From positions 1 to 38,802 of the forward strand of contig NZ_NWSQ01000040.1 of the NCBI RefSeq assembly GCF_002531725.1: a stretch of DNA of 38,802 bases, written 5' to 3'. Position numbers and translations under genes: made by a program. Under the pieces are notes generated by a model. The model made no database searches, was not told the origin of the DNA, and was given only the letters and a program-made list of their open reading frames with translations. Source of the stretch: Rhizobium sp. L43. GTDB lineage: Bacteria > Pseudomonadota > Alphaproteobacteria > Rhizobiales > Rhizobiaceae. Of the stretch, positions 8,249-15,626 are shown piece by piece (position 1 is the stretch's first letter; each line of letters opens with the position of its first letter).

Positions 8249-8872
8249 ATGGCTTTCATTCGCACCCCCAATGCATCCGCCAGCGAGAAGACGACGTCGA
8301 TGTACGCGTCGGCGGAGGCGAATTATGGTTATCTGCCGAACATGTACCGTGCCTTCGGTCACCGGCCGGAGGTGATGGAGAACTGGGTGGCGCTGCTTTC
8401 GAGCATTCGCGGCCATATGAGCCTGCGGCGCTACGAATTGGTGACGCTGGCGGCGGCCAAGGAGCTGAAATCCTCCTATTGCATGCTGGCGCATGGCTCG
8501 GTTCTGCTGCGCGAGGGCTTTACCAGCGACGGGCTGACGGCTGTCGTCAACGAAACGGAGAAGGCGCCGATCGATGCCGGCGAACGCGCCATCATGGCCT
8601 TTGCCGCCAAGGTGGCGCGCGACGCGACATCGGTCACCCAGCAGGATATAGACGGACTGAAGAAACACGGGCTGAGCGATGCCGAGGTCTTCGACGTCAC
8701 GGCTGCGGCAGCGGCCCGGTGTTTCTTCTCGAAAATGCTGGATGCGCTGGGTGCCGCTCCCGACCACGCCTATATGGAGCGGCTGGAGCCGAATGTACGA
8801 AGGGCGCTCAGCGTCGGCCGGGAAGTCGAACGGCCTCTGGCGCCGTCACCCTCGCGCGGCACAGCGCAATGA
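8249..8872 (+). CDS. Peroxidase-related / carboxymuconolactone decarboxylase-family protein
   Basis: A 207-aa AhpD-like (carboxymuconolactone decarboxylase family) protein. The family signature is in RYELVTLAAAKELKSSYCMLAH (residues about 55-76). A Cys and a His three residues after it (CMLAH) replace the CxxC of classical AhpD, as in the 'uncharacterised peroxidase-related' subgroup. Later AHG, GERAIMAFAAKVARD and LSDAEVFDVTAAAAARCFFSKMLDA-type helices fit the all-helical fold. The ATG at 8249 follows GAGGAGG at a 7-9 nt spacing; a longer frame to 8183 has no better site. It begins 62 bp after the kinase stop on the same strand, so co-transcription is possible. Exact redox or decarboxylase activity is unknown. 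Confidence 0.85.
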   Translation: MAFIRTPNASASEKTTSMYASAEANYGYLPNMYRAFGHRPEVMENWVALLSSIRGHMSLRRYELVTLAAAKELKSSYCMLAHGSVLLREGFTSDGLTAVVNETEKAPIDAGERAIMAFAAKVARDATSVTQQDIDGLKKHGLSDAEVFDVTAAAAARCFFSKMLDALGAAPDHAYMERLEPNVRRALSVGREVERPLAPSPSRGTAQ

Positions 8873-8928
8873 CGGGGTAATGGAGGGATGCTCAGGCCGC
8901 GGTCTTTGCGCCCCTGCTCCTCCAGCCC

Positions 8929-8962
8929 CTACTCCGGCCCACTACTCCGGCCCCTACTCCGG
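8929..8962. repeat. Three short tandem CTACTCCGG repeats
   Basis: CTACTCCGG occurs at 8929, 8942 and 8954, separated by 13 and 12 bp, with CCC-rich linkers. The last copy spans the stop codon of the minus-strand esterase homologue. The 12-mer CCCCTACTCCGG occurs again near 33218 in the rpsQ-rplN spacer. Confidence 0.7.
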
Positions 8963-9994
8963 TTTGTCCGCAAAATGCCGGATCGCAAACTCGGCGATAT
9001 TCTGGCTCGCCCGATCGGCATCGTCGAGCAGGGAGGGAAACAGCTGCCATTGATGCGGCATGTTCGGCCAGATCTCGGTGGTGACATTCACACCCGCCTG
9101 GCGCGCCTTGTCGGCGAGCCGCAGCGTATCGTCCAGCAGGACTTCACCGGAGCCGACCTGCAGCAGCAGCGGCGGAAAGCCGGTCATGTCGGCATAGAGC
9201 GGCGATGCCTGGGGATCGGTCGGAGAACGGCTGCCGAGGTAGGCCTTGCGCAAGCTCTCGATCGAGGCCCTGCCGACCAATGGATCACTATCGGCATTCG
9301 CCGTCATCGATCCGCCGGTCGCGGCAAGATCGGTGATGGGGCTGAGTGCCACCACGGCCGCCGGCAGCGGTTTTGCCGCCTGCCTCTGCCGCAGCACCGT
9401 CTCGATCGCGATATTGCCGCCGGCGCCGTCTCCGGCGACAACGACATTCTCGCTGCGATAGCCGTTGTCGAGAAGCCAGCGATAGGCCGTCAGCGCGTCG
9501 TTGATCTGCGCTGGATAGGTATTTTCAGGCAGCAGCCGATACTCGATCAGAAGAATGTCGCTGGATGCGGCCTTGGCGAGCGAGCCGGCAAGCAGGCTGT
9601 GCGTGCGGATGGAGCCGCCGGAAAAGCCGCCGCCATGGATATAGAGGATCACCCTTTCGCCGATCGGGTGATGCAGACGGGCGGGCCACATCAGCTCGGC
9701 ATCGACGCCGTCGGCATCGACCTGCCGGACCTGGATGCGTGTCGGCCCAGGCATCGTCTCCATCAGCGTCCGAAAGGCCGTGCGGCGCTGCTGCAGGCTA
9801 TCGGCGCCGGCAAAATGATCCTTCCAGAGGCCGACGAGTTTTTCGACCTGTTGACGTGAGGCCGGGCTTTGCGGCCCGATGTCCTGCCCGAACGCTGCCG
9901 ATCCGATCGGCATCAGTGCGGCCAAGACGAGAAATAGACATCCGAGCCGCTTGGACGCTCTTCGAATACCAGCTGGTAAAATCCGACCGTTCAT
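8954..9994 (-). CDS. Secreted HSL-type alpha/beta hydrolase homologue lacking the catalytic serine
   Basis: A 346-aa protein of the hormone-sensitive-lipase (GDSAG / acetyl esterase) family. A Sec signal peptide (LGCLFLVLAALMPIGSAAFG, cut before QD) implies periplasmic location. The oxyanion motif HGGG is at 120-123. The nucleophile elbow reads GDGAGG rather than GDSAGG, so residue 190 is Gly (codon GGC at 9427-9425) where the family has Ser. An acid candidate (Asp288/289 in EVLLDD) and the His of MPHQW (314) remain. The start at 9994 has GGGAG at 6 nt; a longer start at 10027 has none. As written it should lack serine-esterase activity, unless the base is a sequencing error or the protein works differently. 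Confidence 0.85.
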   Translation of the reverse strand: MNGRILPAGIRRASKRLGCLFLVLAALMPIGSAAFGQDIGPQSPASRQQVEKLVGLWKDHFAGADSLQQRRTAFRTLMETMPGPTRIQVRQVDADGVDAELMWPARLHHPIGERVILYIHGGGFSGGSIRTHSLLAGSLAKAASSDILLIEYRLLPENTYPAQINDALTAYRWLLDNGYRSENVVVAGDGAGGNIAIETVLRQRQAAKPLPAAVVALSPITDLAATGGSMTANADSDPLVGRASIESLRKAYLGSRSPTDPQASPLYADMTGFPPLLLQVGSGEVLLDDTLRLADKARQAGVNVTTEIWPNMPHQWQLFPSLLDDADRASQNIAEFAIRHFADKPE

Positions 9995-10278
9995 CAATTT
10001 CTCCCGACGATACTGGCCATGCCGCATATTTGGCCGGTTCGTCCACCGGAGTCAAAAGGGTGCAGGGCCTGAACCTCAAGCTTTTTCATTCCCTCTGCGT
10101 TGGCGGCGATGAAAGTCGGCCGTTGCCCATCCACGGCGGGTCATCAGGCTGCTCCTCAAAAAAATCGACAATGCCCGCCGGCACGGCTTGCCATTTGCCG
10201 CGCATCCGTCGGAAATGGGTTCCGCGCCTGGCTGTCCCAACCCCGGCGCCTCGTCTTGCGTGTGAGTGAAGGATACCG

Positions 10279-10869
10279 ATGACCACCATTTACCTTGCCG
10301 GCCCGGAAGTCTTTCTTCCGGATGCCATGCCCATCATGGCCGAAAAACGCCGATTGGCGCGCCAGTTCGGCTTCGAGCCGACCGGTCCCGGCAGCGACGA
10401 AAACCAGACGCCGGTGAAGCGGACCGCTGCCGAGATCTACGCCCGCAACAACGACGCCATGCGTCGAGCCGAGATCTGCCTTGCCAACATCACGCCCTTT
10501 CGAGGCGTCAGCGCCGATCCGGGTACGGTCTACGAGATCGGCTTCATGATTGCGTTGGGAAAAGCGGTCTTTGCCTATACCAACCATCCCGACGACTACG
10601 GCCTGCGTGTTCGCTCGATCTGGTATGCGGGGCTCGAGATCGATGAGACGAGCGGACGCCCCCGCGGACCGGACGGCATCGCGATCGAAAATCACGGCAT
10701 GGCCGACAATCTGATGATCGACGGAGGGATCGAGGCGACGGGAGGCAAGGTATACCGTGCGGCAGCACTCCCGGCGGACCCTGCCCGCGACCTGACGGTT
10801 TATTTTGCGGCGCTTCAGACGATCGCCGGCATGCGGGCCTCTTTTACTCCGCCCTCATCGCCTCGATGA
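10279..10869 (+). CDS. Nucleoside 2-deoxyribosyltransferase family protein
   Basis: A 196-aa protein matching the nucleoside 2-deoxyribosyltransferase fold. It shows YLAGPEVFLP at residues 5-14, an Asn/Asp-rich binding stretch (ARNNDAMRRAEICLANITPFRG) and DPGTVYEIGFM, whose Glu86 is the expected nucleophile that forms the deoxyribosyl-enzyme intermediate. NLMIDGG near the C-terminus is also typical. Members exchange the base of deoxynucleosides in salvage, and some hydrolyse deoxynucleotides; which one applies here is not clear. AAGGAT precedes the ATG at a 5-nt spacing. The last 26 bp overlap the 3' end of the convergent LysR gene. The C-terminal tail (TPPSSPR) is non-conserved. Confidence 0.88.
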   Translation: MTTIYLAGPEVFLPDAMPIMAEKRRLARQFGFEPTGPGSDENQTPVKRTAAEIYARNNDAMRRAEICLANITPFRGVSADPGTVYEIGFMIALGKAVFAYTNHPDDYGLRVRSIWYAGLEIDETSGRPRGPDGIAIENHGMADNLMIDGGIEATGGKVYRAAALPADPARDLTVYFAALQTIAGMRASFTPPSSPR

Positions 10870-11731
10870 CCGCTCTGAAGCCCGCCGACATATGGCGGCG
10901 GCTTGGATAGTAGAGATAGAGCGGTTCCTCCGGCTGGCACCAGTCGTCCAGCACCTGGATCAGCTCGCCATCGGCAACGGCCTTTTCCACGCGCGGCTCC
11001 CAGATATAGGCAAGGCCGACGCCGCCGAGCGCTGCCTGCATCATCAACTCGTGATCGTCGAGCGACAGTGGTCCGGCCGGCTGAAAGCTCACCGTCTGGC
11101 CGTCCTTCTCGAACTCCCAGGCATAACGCGCGCCTGACGGAAACATGTTCTGGATGCAGAGATGGCGCTTGAGCTCGTGCGGCGTTGCAGGCTTCGGCCG
11201 GGTCTCGAAATAGGCGGGCGAACCGACGACCACCAGGCGGATGCGCGGCTTGATGCGCAGCGCGATCATGCCCTCGGTGACGCGCTCGCCGAAACGGATG
11301 CCGGCATCAAAACCCTCCTCGACGATATCGACCAGCCTGTCGGTCGCGTTGATCTCCAGCTGCAGATTGGGGTTCTTTTTCAGCAGCGGGCCGATGATGC
11401 GGCCGATGACGAAGGGGCCGATCGAATTCGGCACATTGATCCTCACCTTGCCGAACGGCGTGTCGCGATAGCGGTTCAGCGCATCGAGTGCTGCCGCCAT
11501 CTCACTGAGCGCCGGGTCGAGATGCGAGATCAGCAGTTCGCCGGCCTCGGTCAGCGAGACACTGCGTGTCGTGCGGTTGAGCAGGCGGATACCGATCCGG
11601 TCTTCGAGATTGAGCACCGCATGGCTGACCGCAGACGCGGTCACACCCCGCTCCTCACCCGCCTTGCGAAAGCTTTTGTGCCGCGCGACGGCCGCGAAGG
11701 CCGCAAGTTCGGACAGTTCGGTGGCGCGCAT
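10844..11731 (-). CDS. LysR-family transcriptional regulator
   Basis: A 295-aa LysR-type regulator of standard length. The N-terminal winged helix-turn-helix is clear (LAAFAAVARHKSFRKAGEE, VTASAVSHAVLNLEDRIG, LLNRTTRSVSLTEAG, residues about 8-67). The co-inducer domain shows PFGKVRINVPNSIG, GFDAGIRFGERV and the subgroup ending LYLYYPSRRHMSAGFRAVIEAM. This resembles the CrgA/PA-type branch that often controls a neighbouring oxidoreductase. It is divergent from the SDR gene with 125 bp between, the classical layout for regulating that gene. Its 3' end overlaps the convergent deoxyribosyltransferase gene by 26 bp. Confidence 0.95.
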   Translation of the reverse strand: MRATELSELAAFAAVARHKSFRKAGEERGVTASAVSHAVLNLEDRIGIRLLNRTTRSVSLTEAGELLISHLDPALSEMAAALDALNRYRDTPFGKVRINVPNSIGPFVIGRIIGPLLKKNPNLQLEINATDRLVDIVEEGFDAGIRFGERVTEGMIALRIKPRIRLVVVGSPAYFETRPKPATPHELKRHLCIQNMFPSGARYAWEFEKDGQTVSFQPAGPLSLDDHELMMQAALGGVGLAYIWEPRVEKAVADGELIQVLDDWCQPEEPLYLYYPSRRHMSAGFRAVIEAMRAE

Positions 11732-11734
11732 TAC

Positions 11735-11758
11735 TGAAATTCACTCATCATAGTTTCA
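11735..11758. promoter_or_regulatory. Inverted repeat in the LysR/SDR divergent spacer
   Basis: TGAAA (11735-11739) and TTTCA (11754-11758) form an interrupted inverted repeat just upstream of the LysR start. LysR proteins bind such AT-rich interrupted dyads, usually with a T-N11-A core. Position fits autoregulation; binding is inferred. Confidence 0.4.
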
Positions 11759-11856
11759 AGAATAACAAATCTTATACAGCAACGGATTTTCGGTCAAATT
11801 CGCTTCGTCGGCACAGAGATGCCACACCACCGCGAACAGTTCGAAAGGAACTCGTC

Positions 11857-12708
11857 ATGAAAGTCTGGTTCATCACTGGTGCATCCCGCGGCTTCGGCGC
11901 GCTGATGACGAGGGAAGCCCTTGCATCAGGCGATGCCGTCATCGCCACCGCCCGCAACCCGAAGACCGTGACGGAGCAATTCGGGGATCATCCGAACCTG
12001 CTTGCCGTCGCCCTCGACGTCACCAACGAGGCGCAGGCGAAAGAGGCCGCAGCTGCCGGCATCGCCCGCTTCGGCCGCATCGATGTTCTCGCCAACAATG
12101 CCGGCTACGGCCTGCTCGGCGCCGTCGAGGAAGCCACGGCCGAAGAGATCGAAAGGCTCTATGCCACTAATGTCTTCGGCCTCTTGAAGGTGACGCGCGC
12201 CGTACTGCCCTATATGCGCCGCCAGCGTTCCGGCCATATCTTGAATTTTTCTTCGATCGGCGGTTACTTCGGCTATCCCGGCTGGGGCGTCTACGGCTCG
12301 ACGAAATTCGCCGTCGAAGGTCTCTCCGAATCGATGGCCGCCGAGCTCGAGCCCTTCGGCATCAAAGTGACGATCGTCGAGCCCGGCTTCTTCCGCACCG
12401 ACTTCCTCGCCGACACCTCGCTGGCGGTGAGCCCGGCCTCCATCGCCGACTACGAAGGCACGCCGGCCGGCAACATGCGCAGTTTCGCTGCCGACGCCAA
12501 CCATGCCCAGCCCGGCAATCCCGCCAAGCTGGCCGCCGGCATCATGACGCTCGCCAATTCGCCCAATCCGCCGCTGCGCATGCCGTTCGGCAGAGATACG
12601 GTTGCCGTGATCGAGCAGCAGCATGCCAGCGTCGAAAAGGAACTTGCCGTCTGGCGCCAGCTCGCTTTGTCCACGGACTTTCCAAGCGAGGCAGCGACCT
12701 CGGCCTGA
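11857..12708 (+). CDS. Short-chain dehydrogenase/reductase (SDR)
   Basis: A 283-aa classical SDR oxidoreductase. The Rossmann cofactor motif TGASRGFG is at residues 8-15, LDVTN at about 53-57, NNAGYG at 80-85, and the catalytic set is Ser133, Tyr146 and Lys150 (YGSTK). Arg11 and Arg33 (TARNP) near the cofactor loop suggest NADP(H) preference. Substrate is unknown; the closest general type is the 'SDR family oxidoreductase' with VEPGFFRTDF after the active site. AAGGA lies 10 nt before the ATG. It is divergent from a LysR gene that probably controls it and is followed 105 bp later by a ketopantoate reductase-like gene on the same strand. Confidence 0.93.
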   Translation: MKVWFITGASRGFGALMTREALASGDAVIATARNPKTVTEQFGDHPNLLAVALDVTNEAQAKEAAAAGIARFGRIDVLANNAGYGLLGAVEEATAEEIERLYATNVFGLLKVTRAVLPYMRRQRSGHILNFSSIGGYFGYPGWGVYGSTKFAVEGLSESMAAELEPFGIKVTIVEPGFFRTDFLADTSLAVSPASIADYEGTPAGNMRSFAADANHAQPGNPAKLAAGIMTLANSPNPPLRMPFGRDTVAVIEQQHASVEKELAVWRQLALSTDFPSEAATSA

Positions 12709-12813
12709 AGACCAAGGTGGGTGCAGGAAAGTGCAGCATGCGGCAAATTAGCGTTCGCCTTGAGCCTCTCATGGCCTAAATCTAGGGTCGATCACCACCA
12801 TGAAGAGGCGAGC

Positions 12814-13818
12814 ATGTCCATCAAGTCCATCTGCATCTATGGCGCCGGGGCGCTCGGCGGCGCTATCGCCGTCAAGCTTGCAAGCCAAGCCGGAAACGAC
12901 GCCACGATTTCCGTCGTCGCGCGTGGAGCCCATCTCGACGCCATCCGCGACAACGGTCTCAGCCTGCGGGAAGCCGATGCGGAAAGGCCGCTCAATGTCC
13001 GCCTCACCGCGACCGACGATCCCGGGACATTGCCGCCGCAGGATCTCGTCATCACCGGCCTCAAGGGGCATCAGCTGGGACCCGCCGCCGAGGGAATCGC
13101 AGGCCTGCTCAAGGAGGGCACCCGCGTGGTCATGATCCTTAACGGCATTCCGTGGTGGTATTTTCACCGCGACACCCAGAGCCGGCATGCGGAGCTGCAG
13201 TTCGACGAGCTCGACCCCGGCGGCAGGCTCTGGCGGCTGATCGGACCGGAACGGGTCATCGGCTGCGTCGCTTATCAAGGGGCAGAGGTGATCAGTCCCG
13301 GCGAGATCCAGCTTGCCAACAACGGCCGCTTCGTGCTCGGCGAGCCCTCGGGCGAGATGTCGCCCGATCTCAAGGCGATCGCCGCGGTGCTGACCGACGC
13401 CGGCCTCAACATCACGACGACGCCTGTTATCCGTGACGAGATCTGGAGCAAGCTGATGGGCAATACCGCCTTCAACCCGATCAGCGCGCTGACCAGGGCT
13501 CTGATGACCGACATCATGGCGGATCCGGCACTTTCGACCACGGTCGGTAAAGTCATGAACGAGGTCCGCGCCGTCGGCGAGGCCTTGGGCGCAGGTTTCA
13601 GCATGACCGTCGAGCAGCGGCTGGAACAATCGCGCCATATCGGCGGCGTGCGCACATCGATGCTGCAGGATCTGATCGGCGGCAAAGCGCTCGAAATCAC
13701 GCCGCTGGTCGGTATGGTCGCAGCGCTCGGGCGTCTGACTGCCGTGCCGACCCCAGTCTCTGAAACGATCCTGGCGCTGGTGACGCAGCTGGATCGGGAA
13801 AACCAGCGCGGCCGCTGA
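12814..13818 (+). CDS. Ketopantoate reductase (ApbA/PanE) family protein
   Basis: A 334-aa protein of the 2-dehydropantoate 2-reductase family, which reduces ketopantoate with NADPH in pantothenate synthesis; many paralogues have other 2-oxoacid substrates. The N-terminal GxGxxGG motif is in IYGAGALGG (residues 8-16). The C-terminal helical domain carries DEIWSKLMGNTAFNPISALT, which includes the conserved Lys and Asn of the active site. The ATG at 12814 follows AGAGG; a longer open frame back to 12721 has no family similarity. Because the window shows no other pantothenate gene, the symbol panE is withheld. Confidence 0.88.
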   Translation: MSIKSICIYGAGALGGAIAVKLASQAGNDATISVVARGAHLDAIRDNGLSLREADAERPLNVRLTATDDPGTLPPQDLVITGLKGHQLGPAAEGIAGLLKEGTRVVMILNGIPWWYFHRDTQSRHAELQFDELDPGGRLWRLIGPERVIGCVAYQGAEVISPGEIQLANNGRFVLGEPSGEMSPDLKAIAAVLTDAGLNITTTPVIRDEIWSKLMGNTAFNPISALTRALMTDIMADPALSTTVGKVMNEVRAVGEALGAGFSMTVEQRLEQSRHIGGVRTSMLQDLIGGKALEITPLVGMVAALGRLTAVPTPVSETILALVTQLDRENQRGR

Positions 13819-13826
13819 TTGCGGAG

Positions 13827-13852
13827 AAAAAGGGGCCGGGAGAAACCCGGCC
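13827..13852 (-). terminator. Intrinsic terminator for the minus-strand hydrolase
   Basis: A 7-bp perfect GC stem (GGCCGGG 13834-13840, CCCGGCC 13846-13852) with a 5-nt loop is followed on the minus strand by CC and five Ts (13831-13827). It sits 9 bp beyond the hydrolase stop. The stem could also slow plus-strand transcription from the ketopantoate reductase gene, but that side lacks a T-run. Confidence 0.8.
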
Positions 13853-13860
13853 GCCTTGAC

Positions 13861-14808
13861 TTACTTTCCGACCTGCTCGGCCCAATTCGGCGCCTTGCCG
13901 CCGCCGTCGAGGAAGGTCATCGCCATATTCGCCATCAAGGGCGAGGCGAAGGTCTCGTAATGGGTGAGATCGGGCAGGATCGCCAGCCGGTTCTTCGACA
14001 TATTCTCCCGCATCCAGCCCGCATCGCGCAGGCCGCCGCCAAGCTTGTGGTAGAAGTCGATCATATGCTCGGGGCGGATCATATCGGCATCGCCATAGAT
14101 CAGCATGACCGGCATGGTGAGCTTGGCAACGGCATCGCTATAGTCCTTGGGTTCGCGCATCAGCGCACCCATGGCGTCCAGCAATTTCGGAAATTCGGAA
14201 ACATCGGGCGCCACCGCCTTGTAGGAAAGGAACATCGGCGTGTCCTTCATCATCTCGGCCATACCGGCGCCGACGGCTGCCTGCTGCGGCAGCATCTCCG
14301 GGAAGAAGCCGTTCTGCGCATAAGGCGCCGAGAGGACCACCAGCCGGCGCACCTGGTCGGGCGCATTCGCGGCCATGTTCAGCGCCACCCCGCCCCCGAA
14401 GGAATAACCGAAGACGTCGAGCTTGTCGTAGCCGAGTTGCCTCACCAGGATCGCTAGATCGGCGCCGATTGCCGCAAGGTCGATCGGCCGCTTGCCGAGC
14501 GGCGTGCGGCCATGGCCCTGCAGGTCGACGGCGATCACCTGCCGGTGGTCGGTGAAGACGGGCATGACCGGCGTAAACATCTCGATCTGTCCGAGGCCGC
14601 CGTGAAGCAGCAGCAGCGGTTCGCCCTCGCCGCGGATCTCGTAGTAATAATCGATGCCGTTGACCGGCACGCTTCCCTTTCGGACGATCGGCGCTATCGC
14701 CTTTTTGTCCTCGATACCAGGTGCATTGCCGCCCGCACCCGCCATATCCGGCACGGCCAGGAATGCGGCAGCCGTTGCGATCATCGAAATCAGCGTCATC
14801 TTCGACAT
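13861..14808 (-). CDS. Exported alpha/beta-fold hydrolase
   Basis: A 315-aa alpha/beta hydrolase with an N-terminal Sec signal peptide (MTLISMIATAAAFLAVPDMAGAG). The fold signature is complete: oxyanion LLLLHGG (65-71), VIAVDLQGHGRT (91-102), nucleophile elbow GYSFGGG with Ser136, an acid candidate in IYGDADM and a His in LPDLTHYE. This is the esterase/haloperoxidase-like branch; substrate unknown. The ATG at 14808 has GGAG seven nt upstream. The frame stays open to 14979, but that part is arginine-rich and has no ribosome-binding site. The gene stands alone: convergent with the ketopantoate reductase gene and divergent from a small membrane protein. Confidence 0.9.
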   Translation of the reverse strand: MSKMTLISMIATAAAFLAVPDMAGAGGNAPGIEDKKAIAPIVRKGSVPVNGIDYYYEIRGEGEPLLLLHGGLGQIEMFTPVMPVFTDHRQVIAVDLQGHGRTPLGKRPIDLAAIGADLAILVRQLGYDKLDVFGYSFGGGVALNMAANAPDQVRRLVVLSAPYAQNGFFPEMLPQQAAVGAGMAEMMKDTPMFLSYKAVAPDVSEFPKLLDAMGALMREPKDYSDAVAKLTMPVMLIYGDADMIRPEHMIDFYHKLGGGLRDAGWMRENMSKNRLAILPDLTHYETFASPLMANMAMTFLDGGGKAPNWAEQVGK

Positions 14809-14991
14809 GTCCTTGCTCCATGTTGGCTTGGATATCGCAAGGACGGCGGTGATCATGCGTTTCCGACAGCGCGCTTCGAAATTTCTCGCATCGGCCTTTA
14901 TGCCATTCCTATATTTTCGCCTCTCGCCCCGAATGGATTTCCTATCGCAAACGGCAGTAGGCTTTTGCCACCGCTGCAAAGGTCAAACGCC

Positions 14992-15150
14992 ATGCGAAAT
15001 ATCATGTCCTCCGCCTTCCACCCTCTTCGCCCGCACAGGATCAAGCGCGGTAACCGGCAGATGCGCGAGAAGCGCACCGCCTGGGCGCTGATCGTCTTCG
15101 GCATCGTGCTCGCCTGCATAGAGCTTTACATCGTTTACTCCGCGCTCTGA
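14992..15150 (+). CDS. Small single-span membrane protein (52 aa), hypothetical
   Basis: A 52-codon frame starts at an ATG at 14992, preceded by AAAGGT at about 8 nt. The first 29 residues are strongly basic (HPLRPHRIKRGNRQMREKRT), followed by one hydrophobic helix (WALIVFGIVLACIELYIVYSA) to the C-terminus. That layout suits a small inner-membrane protein with the N-terminus in the cytoplasm. An in-frame ATG at 15004 is an alternative. A strong stem-loop follows the stop. No known family is recognised, so the function is unknown. Confidence 0.6.
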   Translation: MRNIMSSAFHPLRPHRIKRGNRQMREKRTAWALIVFGIVLACIELYIVYSAL

Positions 15151-15167
15151 GGGAGGTTCGCCCGTGG

Positions 15168-15215
15168 AAACGGCGAGAATGCGCCTTGCCGGCGCTTCGC
15201 TTCTCCCGCCGTTTT
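15168..15215 (+). terminator. Stem-loop terminator after the small membrane protein
   Basis: Outer arms AAACGGCG (15168-15175) and CGCCGTTT (15207-15214) enclose an inner GC stem (GCGCC / GGCGC) with a small loop. Four Ts (15212-15215) close the 3' side. It starts 17 bp after the stop at 15150, which supports the upstream small gene being a real transcription unit. Confidence 0.6.
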
Positions 15216-15310
15216 CGCCCGCCGGGAGAACGAAGGGGCCAATTCCAACTTTTCCTTAACCGGCATGCTGGTAAAATCCTGGCGCAGAGACTTCAGACGC
15301 CACGAGACCG

Positions 15311-15622
15311 ATGCCGAAACCGAACTTCCGCTTCACCCATTACGATCTCAAGGAACAGCGCGCCGGAACGATCGTCGAGGTGTCGTTGAATGCGGTGAAC
15401 AATGTCCGGCTGATGACGGCGCCGAATTTCCAGCGGTTCACCGAGGTTCTCGATTTCAAATATATTGGCGGTGTGGCGCGCAAATCGCCGATCAAGATCG
15501 CCGTTCCCGAAAGCGGTCACTGGCATGTCGTCGTCGATATGGAAGGCCATCACGGGCTGGCGGAATCATCCGTCAAGGTGATCGCCGCGCCGGCAAATCA
15601 GAAGACGCCGCGCGCTTCTTGA
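15311..15622 (+). CDS. DUF1883 domain protein
   Basis: A 103-aa protein that matches the DUF1883 family over its full length (FRFTHYDLKEQRAGTIVEVSL, NVRLMTAPNFQRF and SGHWHVVVDMEGHHG are its recognisable blocks). No function is established for the family; in other bacteria the domain can be fused to TIR domains, but no TIR is present here. The ATG at 15311 has only a weak purine-rich site upstream. It is convergent with rarA, whose stop lies 4 bp away. Confidence 0.8.
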   Translation: MPKPNFRFTHYDLKEQRAGTIVEVSLNAVNNVRLMTAPNFQRFTEVLDFKYIGGVARKSPIKIAVPESGHWHVVVDMEGHHGLAESSVKVIAAPANQKTPRAS

Positions 15623-15626
15623 AGGT

